Below, in pieces: positions 43,390 to 52,455 of a stretch of DNA of 64,000 nucleotides. This DNA comes from Aestuariispira insulae (lineage in GTDB: Bacteria > Pseudomonadota > Alphaproteobacteria > UBA8366 > Aestuariispiraceae). The notes beneath the pieces are model-generated. The model was not told the DNA's origin. It saw nothing but the letters and a program-made list of their open reading frames with translations, and did not search any database. The position numbers and the translations under genes were made by a program. Positions within the stretch are counted from its first letter, which is position 1; each line of letters opens with the position of its first letter. Where the stretch lies: assembly GCF_003385955.1 (NCBI RefSeq), contig NZ_QRDW01000002.1:310001-374000 (forward strand), given 5' to 3'.

Positions 43390-44333
43390 CCGATTCCGAT
43401 CCCGCTTTTGGCTCAGGACCGTCCGATGTATTTGGCCATGAGCCGCATGATGCCCAGGATGTGCTGGAAGCGATCGACCTGGCGCTGGATGATCACCGGC
43501 TCTGGATGAAAAGCTGGCACAAGGGGGTGGTCTGCCGCCTGAAACCAGCGCCGGAAATCCTGGCCAAGAAACCCCATCAGGAGACCAGGTTCGGAATCTG
43601 GCTGGAAACATATCGGGACAGGGGGCTCATGAAGCAACCGGCCTTCCGGGAATTGGAAGCTGCGTTCACGGATCTGACGGCTTTTGCCCGGTTCCTGGCG
43701 CTGCGATCCCAGGATGGCCAGCCGATCCCGCCGGAGGAATATGACGCGCTGGGCGACAAGGAAGACCGGTTTGTCAGCCAGGCACGGCGGCTGCAGGATG
43801 CGTTCCGCAAGGCGGTTTCCGAGCTGGATCCGCTGACTGGGCTGAGCAACCGGCAGGTGATGCTGCGCGAGTTGGCGGCGGAATATGAACGTGCGGTTCG
43901 TTCCGGAGCCGCTTGCTGTATCGCGCTTTCCGATATCGACCATTTCAAGAATGTGAATGACACTTACGGCCATGCTGTGGGCGACCAGGTCCTGATCCAG
44001 GTGGCGGGGCGCCTGCTGTCGCGCCTGCGGCCTTACGACAATATCTACCGCTATGGCGGTGAGGAATTCCTGATCGTGCTGCCCAATGCCAATGAAGCGA
44101 CAGCCATGATGGTGCTGGAGCGCCTGCGCCACGCCCTGGCGGAAAAACCGTTGCAGTTGGAAGATGGAAAAGAACTTTCCATCACGTCATCCTTCGGTCT
44201 GGCCATGGTGAGCCAAGACGCGGAACTAAAGGATGTTATCGAGCGGGCCGACGCGGCGCTTTATCATGCCAAACAAAAGGGCCGGAACCGGGTTGCCGCC
44301 TGGACCGGGGATATGACCAATCATGACGGATGA
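43386..44333 (+). CDS. Diguanylate cyclase, DgcZ-like with degenerate zinc domain
   Basis: 315 aa. The N-terminal 130 residues align with the CZB zinc-sensor domain of E. coli Dgc[19 protein letters not shown], then [14 protein letters not shown]. Of the four zinc ligands only the first histidine (H37) is kept. The cysteine position (CxFGxW in DgcZ) is T67, and the two later histidines are F94 and T98. The GGDEF domain (about 147-310) looks active, with [14 protein letters not shown], the signature GGEEF at 224-228, and an inhibitory I-site RPYD at 215-218. It sits between fdhD and mobA with 4-base and 11-base overlaps. It should make cyclic-di-GMP, probably without zinc control. Soluble. Confidence 0.88.
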   Translation: MTDSDPAFGSGPSDVFGHEPHDAQDVLEAIDLALDDHRLWMKSWHKGVVCRLKPAPEILAKKPHQETRFGIWLETYRDRGLMKQPAFRELEAAFTDLTAFARFLALRSQDGQPIPPEEYDALGDKEDRFVSQARRLQDAFRKAVSELDPLTGLSNRQVMLRELAAEYERAVRSGAACCIALSDIDHFKNVNDTYGHAVGDQVLIQVAGRLLSRLRPYDNIYRYGGEEFLIVLPNANEATAMMVLERLRHALAEKPLQLEDGKELSITSSFGLAMVSQDAELKDVIERADAALYHAKQKGRNRVAAWTGDMTNHDG

Positions 44334-44955
44334 CTTTTTTGGCCCAGTGCTCGGGCTGGTCCTTGCGGGCGGGCTTGCCCGGCGCATGGGCGGCGGCGAC
44401 AAATGCCTGCGTATGCTCGGCGGCGAGCCGATCCTTGGCCATATCCTGGATCGACTGGCCCCTCAGGTGGACGGTGTGGTGCTGAACGCCAATGGGGACC
44501 AGGCCAGGTTTGATGCTTTTGGCCTGCCGGTGGCCAGCGATGTGGTCGAAGGATTTGCCGGTCCGCTGGCAGGGGTTTTAACCGGGCTTGATTGGGCGGC
44601 GGCAAACCGGCCAGACGTGAAATGGATGGTCAGCGTGCCGGGTGACGGGCCGTTCCTGCCCCGGGATCTGATCGTTCGTTTCAAGGCCGCAGTTATAGCG
44701 GAAGGGGCGGATCTGGCCTGTGCCACCCGCCATGGCCGGACCCAGCCCGTGGTCGGTCTCTGGCGGGTCGATTTGCGCGAGGATCTCCGGCGCGCCATGC
44801 TGGAAGAGGACCTCCGGAAAGTGGATCTTTGGACCGCGCGCCACCGTTTGGTGGAAGTGGCCTTTGACGAGGGCGATGTTGATCCCTTCTTCAACACCAA
44901 CCGTCAGGAAGACTTGGCGGAAGCGGAGCGGTTGATTTCATCCTCTTGCGGATAA
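44323..44955 (+). CDS. mobA: Molybdenum cofactor guanylyltransferase
   Basis: 210 aa. It links GMP to molybdopterin to make the MGD cofactor of DMSO-reductase-type enzymes such as formate dehydrogenase and nitrate reductase. The nucleotidyltransferase signature is [21 protein letters not shown], followed by [22 protein letters not shown], and [13 protein letters not shown] (catalytic metal Asp). The end, [16 protein letters not shown], is typical. It overlaps the diguanylate cyclase gene by 11 bases and completes the fdhD-dgc-mobA operon. Confidence 0.94.
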   Translation: MTDDFFGPVLGLVLAGGLARRMGGGDKCLRMLGGEPILGHILDRLAPQVDGVVLNANGDQARFDAFGLPVASDVVEGFAGPLAGVLTGLDWAAANRPDVKWMVSVPGDGPFLPRDLIVRFKAAVIAEGADLACATRHGRTQPVVGLWRVDLREDLRRAMLEEDLRKVDLWTARHRLVEVAFDEGDVDPFFNTNRQEDLAEAERLISSSCG

Positions 44956-44961
44956 TCGCTG

Positions 44962-45516
44962 TCACAGCATTTCGGTTTCGCCAAGAATGTTGGATGGATT
45001 GGTATCAATGATGCCGACAATATGGGTGATGTCGCCATGCGCATTGCCCAGCGGCGCGTCGAGGGATTCAAAGCCGATATCCATGAAATTCAGGGTCATC
45101 AATGTGCCCTGGCAGTGGCTGCATAGGCGGTTTTTGGCGACAGTGGCGTAATATTGGGCCAGCTTGGCATTTTCCTGTTCGAATTGGCTGCTGGCTTCAG
45201 TGAGGTTGGTGGAAAATTCCGAACCGGTATTCTTGCCGCCCAGGATCATGCGGGCCATATGGCCCCGTCCGCCAAACAGAAACCGGCCTTCGCCGATCAC
45301 ATCCACCCGGAAGATATTGGGCTGCAGCTCATCATGGGGGAAACTGTCAAACGCATCAATCCCAGGCAGCTCCGGCCCAAAGGATCGCCACCAATTAAAA
45401 AACTTTCGGATCATCGGTGATTGGATCCGGCTGGCATCTTCCAGAACTTCCACCGATTCCAACTGGTAACGGTAGTTTTTCTCACCTGCCTTGCGGCCGG
45501 GATCCTTGCTTTTCAT
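44962..45516 (-). CDS. PAS-domain protein (PAS_5 type)
   Basis: A 184-aa soluble protein. The core (WWRSFGPELPGIDAFDSFPHDELQPNIFRVDVIGEGRFLFGGRG ... IVGIIDTNPS) fits the short alphaproteobacterial PAS_5 family (formerly DUF1488-like PAS proteins). LCSHCQG is a CxxC pair in the middle that could bind metal or sense redox. No output domain is attached. Convergent with mobA, 6 bases between stops. Role unknown; probably a signal-input partner protein. Confidence 0.72.
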   Translation of the reverse strand: MKSKDPGRKAGEKNYRYQLESVEVLEDASRIQSPMIRKFFNWWRSFGPELPGIDAFDSFPHDELQPNIFRVDVIGEGRFLFGGRGHMARMILGGKNTGSEFSTNLTEASSQFEQENAKLAQYYATVAKNRLCSHCQGTLMTLNFMDIGFESLDAPLGNAHGDITHIVGIIDTNPSNILGETEML

Positions 45517-45696
45517 CGCGAGACCGTCTCCGTGATGAGGGAGGGAACCCGGAATTGATGGGTAGTCCCAGTATCTAATCAGTCTCTAACATGTTCGCTC
45601 CGGCGGCAAGGGGAACAGAGATTATCCTCGACCTGGCGGGCGGGAAAGGCTATCCCCATGATCCAGTTCAGCGTTTAAGTAGCGGGAATGCTAGTT

Positions 45697-46899
45697 ATGA
45701 CCCTTACCCTGGCCGACATACAAGCGGCAGCCAAAGCGATCAGCGGCTCGATTTTGGAAACCCGATGCCGTCCGGCAGAGACGCTCAGCCGGATCACCGG
45801 CGCCAGCATCTTTGTGAAATTTGAAAACCGGCAGTTTACCGCCTCCTTCAAGGAGCGTGGCGCGCTGAACCGGCTATTGGCCCTGTCGGATGAAGAGCGC
45901 CGCGCCGGTGTGATCGCCATGTCAGCCGGCAATCATGCGCAGGGTGTTGCCTATAACGCGGCCAGGCTGGGCATTCCGGCAACCATCGTCATGCCGGAAA
46001 ACACGCCCTCGATTAAGGTGGAACATACGGAAGATCATGGTGCCACCGTGGTCCTGCACGGTGCGGTCCTGGCCGAAGCATCCGACCATGCCATGAAGCT
46101 GGCGGAAGAAAACGGGTATACCTTTATCCATCCATATGATGATCCGCTGGTGATCGCCGGTCAGGGGACCATTGCGCTGGAGATGCTGGCGGCGGTGCCG
46201 GATCTTGAATATCTGGTGGTGCCGATCGGAGGCGGGGGGCTGATTTCCGGTATGGCGGTCGCGGCCAAGGCGATCAACCCGGATATCCACCTGATCGGTG
46301 TGCAGACCAGCTTATACCCGTCCATGGCCGATATCCTGGCCGGGCGTGAACCCAAAGTAGGCGGTTCGACCATTGCCGAAGGGATCGCGGTCAAATATCC
46401 GGGGCATATCACCCGTGAGATTGTGCGCGACCTGGTGGATGACATCATCCTGGTGGAGGAAAGCCACCTGGAACAGGCGATCTCTTTGCTGGCAGGCGTT
46501 GAAAAAACCGTCGCTGAAGGGGCCGGTGCTGCCGGGCTTGCCGCAGTCCTGAAAGAGCCCGCACGTTTTAGCGGGAAAAAGACCGGACTGGTGATTTCCG
46601 GCGGTAATATCGACCAGCGTCTTCTGGCAACAGTCTTGATGCGCGATCTGGTGAGCCAGGGCCGCCTGACCCAGTTGCGCATTGCTATGACGGACCGGCC
46701 CGGCGAGCTTTCGCGTGTTTCCAAACTGATCGGGGAGTTGGGCGGCAATATCGTTGAACTGTCGCACCAGCGTGTCTTCAATACCCTGTCCGCGAAGGAC
46801 ACCTCGATTGAGGTGGTCGTTGAGACACGGGACAAGGATCAGTTGGATGCGATCGTCAAAGGGCTGGAAGAGGACGGCTTTGTGGTCGGATATTTCTGA
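45697..46899 (+). CDS. ilvA: Threonine ammonia-lyase (threonine dehydratase)
   Basis: 400 aa. A PLP enzyme converting threonine to 2-oxobutanoate, the entry to isoleucine, or the catabolic TdcB-like form. The PLP lysine is in ENRQFTASFKERGALNRL, the phosphate loop is GGGGLISGMAVAAK, and the C-terminal ACT domain (about 325-400) is LRIAMTDRPGELSRVSKLIGELGGNIVEL. The single short ACT domain fits the catabolic or alternative IlvA type of about 400 residues rather than the 510-residue anabolic enzyme. The start may be 45697 or 45688. It is a single gene. Confidence 0.92.
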   Translation: MTLTLADIQAAAKAISGSILETRCRPAETLSRITGASIFVKFENRQFTASFKERGALNRLLALSDEERRAGVIAMSAGNHAQGVAYNAARLGIPATIVMPENTPSIKVEHTEDHGATVVLHGAVLAEASDHAMKLAEENGYTFIHPYDDPLVIAGQGTIALEMLAAVPDLEYLVVPIGGGGLISGMAVAAKAINPDIHLIGVQTSLYPSMADILAGREPKVGGSTIAEGIAVKYPGHITREIVRDLVDDIILVEESHLEQAISLLAGVEKTVAEGAGAAGLAAVLKEPARFSGKKTGLVISGGNIDQRLLATVLMRDLVSQGRLTQLRIAMTDRPGELSRVSKLIGELGGNIVELSHQRVFNTLSAKDTSIEVVVETRDKDQLDAIVKGLEEDGFVVGYF

Positions 46900-46935
46900 T
46901 ATCAGTTAGGCGATGTCCGGAGCCGGGCACACCAT

Positions 46936-47697
46936 TCAATATTGGTGAGCCTGTTCAACCATATGCTGGTAGGTGCCGTCCGCCTTGACCTCTGCCAGGC
47001 CCTTGTTGAAGGCTTTGAGAAGGATCTCGGGTTTTTCTGCATGGCGGCTGAAGATCACATGAAAGCTTTGTTTCTCAAGGGGGGCGGGGTGATAGGTGAT
47101 CAGGTCTCGAACCTGTTTGCTGAAGCGTTTTTTCAGGGCATATTCCACTTCTCCACGGATCCGAGGATAAAGGTCGATCTTTCCTTCCAACAGCAGCCGG
47201 ACATTGACGCCTAGCCCCCGGCCGGATGCCAGGTAATAGTGGTTTTCCTCTCCCAGGCGCAAGAATTCCTCGGGATAGATGAAGGTGGCATCGATCCCGA
47301 TGGTTTTGCCCCGGAGGTCTTCTAGCTGGGACCAATTGAAGGGCTTGCTTTTTAGGTGATAGAAATAGCGGCTTTTCTCCGCGACGCTGTCGGAAAAGAG
47401 AAAATCCTTTTCGCGCCCTTGGCCGGGAATAGAGAAAAAGACCCCGTCTACGCTGCCGGTTTTGCCTTCCTGCAGGGCGCGTTTCCAGGGGCGGATGCGG
47501 ATTTCTGCGTCATATCCCACACGTTTGAAGATTTCCCGGATCAATGCCGGACCAATGCCGCCGCCGGGCAGGTCTTCGCTGGTGTAGGGTGGCGCTTCCC
47601 CGGCATTCATCAGAATGGGGGGCAGATCCGACGCCCGCACAGACCAAGGCGCCAGACAGATCAGTCCGGTTAACAGATACAGCCAATTCACTCTCAT
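46936..47697 (-). CDS. Family-3 periplasmic binding protein, paralogue B
   Basis: 253 aa from the ATG at 47697 (signal peptide MRVNWLYLLTGLICLAPWSVRA); the TTG at 47739 adds 14 residues without a signal. A mature family-3 binding domain: ILMNAGEAPPYTSEDLPGGGIGPALIREIFKRVGYDAEI, RPWKRALQEGKTGSVDGVFFSI, RYFYHLKSKPFNW, RGKTIGID. The same blocks, including RPWKRAL-x-EG and the YFYHLK-x-KPF loop, occur in the protein from 49647-50429, so they are paralogues. The two flank a chemoreceptor gene and no permease is present. It may present a ligand to that receptor. Ligand unknown. Confidence 0.82.
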   Translation of the reverse strand: MRVNWLYLLTGLICLAPWSVRASDLPPILMNAGEAPPYTSEDLPGGGIGPALIREIFKRVGYDAEIRIRPWKRALQEGKTGSVDGVFFSIPGQGREKDFLFSDSVAEKSRYFYHLKSKPFNWSQLEDLRGKTIGIDATFIYPEEFLRLGEENHYYLASGRGLGVNVRLLLEGKIDLYPRIRGEVEYALKKRFSKQVRDLITYHPAPLEKQSFHVIFSRHAEKPEILLKAFNKGLAEVKADGTYQHMVEQAHQY

Positions 47698-47777
47698 CCT
47701 GGGATTTAGAGGGAAAGGGCTATATCTGTAAAGACTCAATTAGCACTGAAACGATTTGCCGCAAACACAGCAACAGG

Positions 47778-49454
47778 TTAGGCAGAACGCATGGTGTCGA
47801 GGAAGCCGTTCACCTGGCGGCGTAGCCGGTTGGCTTCGGTTTCAACCGCGTTCATGCGCTGTACCGACGAAGTGGCAATGGCATGGGACTGACTGGCAAG
47901 GCCCGCGAAATTCTCTAGCCGTTCCATAGCGCCCGCACCGGATTGCGAAGCCTGTTTGGCGCTCCGGGCGATCTGGTTGGTGGTAACATTCTGCTCTTCA
48001 ACAGCGGCGGCGATGACTCCGGCAATCTCGGTCATCTGGCCGGCCTGCTGAGCGATCTCGCGAATTCCGGTGACGGTTTCCTTGACGGACTGCTGAATGC
48101 GGCCAACATGGGCGGCGATATCCTCGGTGGCCTTGGCGGTTTGGCTTGCCAGCGTCTTGACCTCGTTGGCAACCACGGCAAAGCCTTTGCCGGCATCCCC
48201 GGCACGGGCGGCTTCGATAGTGGCGTTGAGGGCCAATAGATTGGTTTGTTCCGCGATATCATTGATCAATTGCACCACTTCGCCAATTTTGTCGGCGGCC
48301 TGGTCCAAAGCAGCGACATTCCCGGAAGATGTTTCGGCATTGCCAAGTGTTTCGCGGGATATTTCTACCGCCCGGTTTACCTGGGCGCTGATCTCGGCGA
48401 TAGCCTGGCTCAGCTCATCGGTGGAATGGGCGACGGCGTCGATGTTATCGGCGACCGAGCGCGTAGAGACCTGGATTGCGTTTGTCTGGCTCTCCACTTC
48501 CGAGGTGCCGTTCAGAAGCTTGTCCGACATGCCACGCATTTCTTCAATCGACTCCCGGACATTGGACAGGGCGGATTGGGCCTCGCTGTCAAATTCCTGG
48601 GAGGCATTTTGCAAGCGGCCCGACCGGTTGCGATCCTGTTCAGCCTTGTCCAGCTGTGCACGTTGCATTTCTTCGCGTTCGATCAATTGGCCACGGAAAA
48701 CCTCCATTGCGCGCGCGATTATGCCAAGTTCGTCCAGGCTCTCTGTCTCCGCGATTTTATCTTCCAGATTCCCGGCTTGAAGGGAGTCCACGGATCGGGT
48801 GACACGCCGGAACCGCCGGGCGACGGCCCTGCCGATCAACACGGTGGTCGTAATGGCAATCAGGAAGGCGGCGGCGCCCAGGGCCATATTCGTCAATTGT
48901 CCGTTATGGAACTGTTCGTTTAAGGCATTGGTGCGTTCGGTGATCCGGCTGTCGTCGGCGGCGCGCAATTCCTTGACCAATGTGGTGAGCCTGGCAAATT
49001 CACCGTCCAGCTCGCCTTTGATCTCATAAGCCGCATAGTCAGCCTTCGTTATGGCGGTGATCAGGGGCGGGAATTTTTCCTTGGTTGCCTGCAGGCCGCT
49101 GATGACGGCCTGGTAGGTTGGGCTGCGTTCATCCGTGTCCCCCAGTGTTTGCGCGAGGAATTGTTGGGCCTGCTGAATAGTGTCATCCAGGATGGGCAAA
49201 ACGGCTTCGACTTTTTCCGGGCCAGAAGTATCGATGGCATCGGTGAGCCCCATACTGATCCGGGCCATGCCATCCTCCATATTGACGGTCAGGCGGTAGG
49301 AGGCAAAAAGAAGATGGTTTAATTCATCCACCGAAGACTGTTGTTGCTGGCTGAGCCAGGTGCTCTTGGCGATCACCGCGGCAAAAATAACCAGGATCAA
49401 TACAGGTGTGATGGCCATCTTCTTGAAGATGGAGAGATTTCCCAGACGTAACAT
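47778..49454 (-). CDS. Methyl-accepting chemotaxis protein, four-helix-bundle type
   Basis: 558 aa from the ATG at 49454, with AAGGGG ahead. A membrane segment ([17 protein letters not shown]) is followed by a periplasmic helical sensor of about 150 residues with no Cache motif, as in 4HB_MCP receptors. A second membrane segment ([19 protein letters not shown]), HAMP, and the signalling domain ([41 protein letters not shown]) follow. It sits between two genes for paralogous binding proteins on the same strand (80 and 192 bases away). Helical-bundle receptors such as Tar and Tsr can take signals from binding proteins, so the three may form a sensing unit. Confidence 0.9.
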   Translation of the reverse strand: MLRLGNLSIFKKMAITPVLILVIFAAVIAKSTWLSQQQQSSVDELNHLLFASYRLTVNMEDGMARISMGLTDAIDTSGPEKVEAVLPILDDTIQQAQQFLAQTLGDTDERSPTYQAVISGLQATKEKFPPLITAITKADYAAYEIKGELDGEFARLTTLVKELRAADDSRITERTNALNEQFHNGQLTNMALGAAAFLIAITTTVLIGRAVARRFRRVTRSVDSLQAGNLEDKIAETESLDELGIIARAMEVFRGQLIEREEMQRAQLDKAEQDRNRSGRLQNASQEFDSEAQSALSNVRESIEEMRGMSDKLLNGTSEVESQTNAIQVSTRSVADNIDAVAHSTDELSQAIAEISAQVNRAVEISRETLGNAETSSGNVAALDQAADKIGEVVQLINDIAEQTNLLALNATIEAARAGDAGKGFAVVANEVKTLASQTAKATEDIAAHVGRIQQSVKETVTGIREIAQQAGQMTEIAGVIAAAVEEQNVTTNQIARSAKQASQSGAGAMERLENFAGLASQSHAIATSSVQRMNAVETEANRLRRQVNGFLDTMRSA

Positions 49455-49646
49455 CTTGTTCCCCTTATTCCCAAATCGGCACATTCGGTGCGGCCAACCG
49501 GCCGCCAGACGACTTCCCAAGCCCAATCGGGAGGTTGTTGTTTATTGATGCAGGGGCTTATTTCTGCATTTTTTATCTGTAATATTTAAGCGCGGCGTGA
49601 TTTCAGCGTCAATTCTGCAAGCCGGTAATTTAGCTAAAATTGTCAG

Positions 49647-50429
49647 TTACTTGTCTGGCAGATAGTCACCGCGGCGCGACTCTTCAAAATACTGTTCAAA
49701 GCGCCCGGATTGGCGGAGAACCGCCAGGCCGCGGTTGAAAGCGTCACGATATTCCGTTGCACGCGGGTTGACTTTGCCGAACAGCAGGAAAAACTCCGGC
49801 TCTTCAAACGGGGTGGGGTGGTAGGTGATCTGGTTGGCCTCTTCGGGTGAGAATTCCGTTTTCAGCACATATTCGGGATAGTCCCGGGACATGGCGAAAA
49901 GATCGATCCGTCCGGTCAGCAACCGCTGTAGGCTGTTGCGGGCATGGCGTCCTTCGAGAAGGGTTATGAGCCCGTTTTGGGCCATTTCCTCCAATTCCGG
50001 ACGATAGGAAAAACCAAGATCAATGCCAATGGTCTTCCCCTCGAGATCGCTCAGCTCCTGCCAGTCGAAGGGTTTGTTTTTTAAGTGATAAAAATACCGG
50101 GTCATGCTGAATAATTGGTCCGAATATAGGAAAATTGCCTCGCGCTCTGGTGAGCGCACGGAAAAAGAGACCGCATCCACCTTTCCCTGCTGTCCTTCGA
50201 TCAAGGCGCGTTTCCAGGGACGAAAGTTCAGCTCAGACCGGTAGCCGCTCTCCAAAAAGGCTTCCCGGATGATCCGGGCGATCACGCCTTGATGTTTCAG
50301 CCCCGGTTTTGTGTAGGGCGGCCATTCTGCCGCATTGACCTGGATAACGGTTTCCTGAGCGGCAACGGATACCGCAGATATCAAAAATAGCACCAGATTG
50401 GCGATCAGGAAGGCAGTCAGTCTCATCAT
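49647..50429 (-). CDS. Family-3 periplasmic binding protein, paralogue A
   Basis: 260 aa from one of two adjacent ATGs (50429 or 50426). Signal peptide RLTAFLIANLVLFLISAVSVAAQ. The mature domain has IQVNAAEWPPYTKPG, NFRPWKRALIEGQQGKVDAVSFSV, MTRYFYHLKNKPFDWQEL and GKTIGIDLGFSYRPE. It is a paralogue of the protein from 46936-47697 and lies upstream of the chemoreceptor gene on the same strand. There is no transporter subunit nearby. Such stand-alone family-3 proteins are common and often unassigned. The duplication around one receptor gene suggests a sensing role. Ligand unknown. Confidence 0.82.
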   Translation of the reverse strand: MMRLTAFLIANLVLFLISAVSVAAQETVIQVNAAEWPPYTKPGLKHQGVIARIIREAFLESGYRSELNFRPWKRALIEGQQGKVDAVSFSVRSPEREAIFLYSDQLFSMTRYFYHLKNKPFDWQELSDLEGKTIGIDLGFSYRPELEEMAQNGLITLLEGRHARNSLQRLLTGRIDLFAMSRDYPEYVLKTEFSPEEANQITYHPTPFEEPEFFLLFGKVNPRATEYRDAFNRGLAVLRQSGRFEQYFEESRRGDYLPDK

Positions 50430-50462
50430 GGTTCGGGCACTTGTCTGGATATGCCACATCAT

Positions 50463-50696
50463 GGGCTGTTTTACGAAGAGATAGCCGCAAAAACTATATA
50501 CGAAATGATGTTGCTAATTGGTTAATTAACAAATACACATGTAAAAAATAAGTAATACTGTAGAATAAATGAAATAAATATTGCAGTTATGTTGTGTATA
50601 ATTATCAAAAAATCATAGTAAAGTTGATTTTATATTTGAATTATTGTGATATATGTGTATTATTATTTATAGATTATTAACTTCAGGGGATGTCCG
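50463..50696. other. AT-rich intergenic island
   Basis: From about 50500 to 50690 the sequence is by eye only about one fifth G+C, in a window that is otherwise GC-rich. It holds TTGGTTAATTAACAAA (50518-50533), a palindrome with a perfect GTTAATTAAC core. It lies between the start of the binding-protein gene (minus) and the 134-aa gene (plus). No ORF of its own is supported. It is likely a bent promoter region, a nucleoid-protein site, or a trace of transfer. Confidence 0.6.
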
Positions 50697-51101
50697 ATGC
50701 AGGTCAGCCGCGAACTGATCACCGCGATGGAGCAATTGATTGAAGCGCAGATCCGGCGTCTTTCCGCGGAGGCGGATATCTGCGTTTTTGCCCTTTATGA
50801 CCCGTCCGCAAATGGCACTGGGCCCAAGGATTTCGCCTGTTACGACCGTAAGAAATGCGGGCGCATAGATTTGGATGTGGATTTTGAATTTGAAGGGGTT
50901 GGTGTTTGGTACATCGCCTATCGCGAAGGTGACGTGTTTCGGTCGAAAAAGATCCTTTTGAAGATTGAAAATGGTCGTTTTGCCCATGGGCAGGTTGGCA
51001 ATTTCGAAGGCTATTGGGATGAGTTCCCGCAATATGTTGCCGAGGACCGCTGGGTCCAGGACCAATTGGGGCGCGATATCGCCAACGACATGCTTCACTG
51101 A
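50697..51101 (+). CDS. Hypothetical protein (134 aa)
   Basis: A soluble 134-residue protein with no recognised family. It has an N-terminal helix (LITAMEQLIEAQIRRLSAE) and then an alternating beta pattern (ICVFALYDPSANG, CYDRKKCGRIDLDVDFEFEGVGVWYIAYREGD, KILLKIENGRFAHGQVGNFEGYWDEF). Two cysteines sit in CYDRKKC. The promoter region is the AT-rich island, which sets it apart from its neighbours, while the coding part has normal composition. Function unknown. Confidence 0.55.
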   Translation: MQVSRELITAMEQLIEAQIRRLSAEADICVFALYDPSANGTGPKDFACYDRKKCGRIDLDVDFEFEGVGVWYIAYREGDVFRSKKILLKIENGRFAHGQVGNFEGYWDEFPQYVAEDRWVQDQLGRDIANDMLH

Positions 51102-51204
51102 ATAAGGCTTCACCCTGGCAGGGAAGGCCGCGTCATCCTCCGGGATGGCGCGGTTTTTGCTTGTTTCTTGTATGGAAATTCAATCAAAGACTGTGGAGGG
51201 GAAG

Positions 51205-51699
51205 ATGGGCGTGGGAACAGAATATTCCGCTTATCCGGCGGTTGGCGCACAGGTGCAGGAATCGGCCGCCGCGTTGCGCGGGCGTGAGGCTATCGCCAAG
51301 ATCAAGGAGGTGGGGTTCCGCACTTATGTGGAAGAGTTGAATAAGGAAAAACTCGAGGAACTGCGCGAGAAAATTCTACAATCCATGGGATTGTCGGAGG
51401 AGGATCTGGCGGGCATGTCCGCTAACCAGCGCGCCGCAATCGAAAAAATGATCTCCGAGGAAATGCAGCGCCAGATGGCGGCGAATTCCCTGGCCAACAA
51501 AGGCGATGATGAAGGGAAAGGCAAAGGCAGCCTGGAAGGGACGGTAGAATTTGCCGCCCAAATGAGTATCGGCCAGCGCATGGGGCTGGACCTCTTGGAT
51601 GATCAGATCCAGTTGCTGGGCCAGGAGGAAACTGAAGGGCCGGAAAGCCTGGTTTCTAAGGACGGTCATGATAAAAATCAGGATCGCCTGTTCGGGTGA
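51205..51699 (+). CDS. Hypothetical protein (164 aa)
   Basis: Start at 51205 is chosen for GGAGGGGAAG directly upstream; longer starts at 51145 or 51172 lack such a site. It is a highly charged helical protein. A core EVGFRTYVEELNKEKLEELREKILQSMGLSEEDLAGM, where Lys/Glu-rich helices predominate, is followed by NQRAAIEKMISEEMQRQMAAN. The C-terminal third is low-complexity and acidic. No enzymatic motif or membrane segment. The helical core looks like that of conserved short alphaproteobacterial proteins but I cannot name a family. Function unknown. Confidence 0.6.
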   Translation: MGVGTEYSAYPAVGAQVQESAAALRGREAIAKIKEVGFRTYVEELNKEKLEELREKILQSMGLSEEDLAGMSANQRAAIEKMISEEMQRQMAANSLANKGDDEGKGKGSLEGTVEFAAQMSIGQRMGLDLLDDQIQLLGQEETEGPESLVSKDGHDKNQDRLFG

Positions 51700-51767
51700 A
51701 TTGATCCCCTGGCCCGGGATGGTATATAGGGGGCATCCCATCAGTAGTTAAGTCGGACCGGACATTC

Positions 51768-52247
51768 ATGAAAATCGGATATGCGCGTGTGGCCAATCAC
51801 GAAGAGCATCTGGCCCACCAGCTGGACTTGCTGGTCGCGGAGGGCTGTGAATGGCTCTATACCGATAATGTCTCCGGTGTTAACCCCAACAAACCCGCGC
51901 TGGACCGCGCCATTGAAGAGGCCTCACCTGGTGATACCTTGGTGATTTGGAAACTCGACAGGCTGGGCCGCAGTGTTGATGAATTGGTGGCCTTTGGGGC
52001 CAGGCTTGAGGCTAAGACACTCGGCTTTCGATCTGTTGGCGACGATCTAGACGGTGCGCCGGGCCTGGGTGGTGAGTTCTTTAAACTGATGTCGGCGCTG
52101 GGCCGGTTCCAGGATCATGCCAGGCAGGAGCGCGGTGCGGCCGGGACGGGGGCGGCGCGTGGCCGCCATGCCATGGAGCCCGGTGCGGAAAAACTGTCGG
52201 CGGAGCAATGGCGGGCAGCCCGCAAATTGATGGAGGGGGAGGGCTGA
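51768..52247 (+). CDS. Serine-recombinase-fold protein lacking the catalytic serine
   Basis: 159 aa. The N-terminal resolvase domain is clear: KIGYARVANHEEHLAHQLDLL, YTDNVSGVNPNKPALDRAIEEA, and TLVIWKLDRLGRSVDEL with arginines R65 and R68. The nucleophilic serine of the YARVS motif is an alanine here (A9 in YARVAN), so strand cleavage by the usual chemistry is not possible. The region after the dimer helix is short (it ends LSAEQWRAARKLMEGEG), and the helix-turn-helix of full-length resolvases (about 190-200 aa) is missing or reduced. It may be a decaying recombinase or a domesticated DNA-binding or dimerisation protein. No inverted repeats or transposase are seen around it. Confidence 0.85.
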   Translation: MKIGYARVANHEEHLAHQLDLLVAEGCEWLYTDNVSGVNPNKPALDRAIEEASPGDTLVIWKLDRLGRSVDELVAFGARLEAKTLGFRSVGDDLDGAPGLGGEFFKLMSALGRFQDHARQERGAAGTGAARGRHAMEPGAEKLSAEQWRAARKLMEGEG

Positions 52248-52291
52248 GCCTCTTTCCCTATTGTCTTTGGGTTTCATAAAGTGGGGATAAG

Positions 52292-52321
52292 AAAAACCCC
52301 GCCCGGAAAATCCGGGCGGGG
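52292..52321 (-). terminator. Intrinsic terminator of the 70-aa gene
   Basis: CCCCGCCCGG-aaaat-CCGGGCGGGG has 10-base perfect arms. On the minus strand it is followed by five T (52292-52296). On the plus strand no T-run follows, so it serves the minus-strand 70-aa gene and may act weakly for the recombinase-like gene. Confidence 0.85.
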
Positions 52322-52455
52322 CATCAAGGTCATCGAGGGGTGCCTCATCGGAGGCGAGGGGGAGGGAAACTCCCCCCAGAGCAGGCGGCGACGCCACCTG
52401 AACCACAAATTCCATGATAACCAAAACGATCCTTATGGGAACGCCCGGGCCGAAC

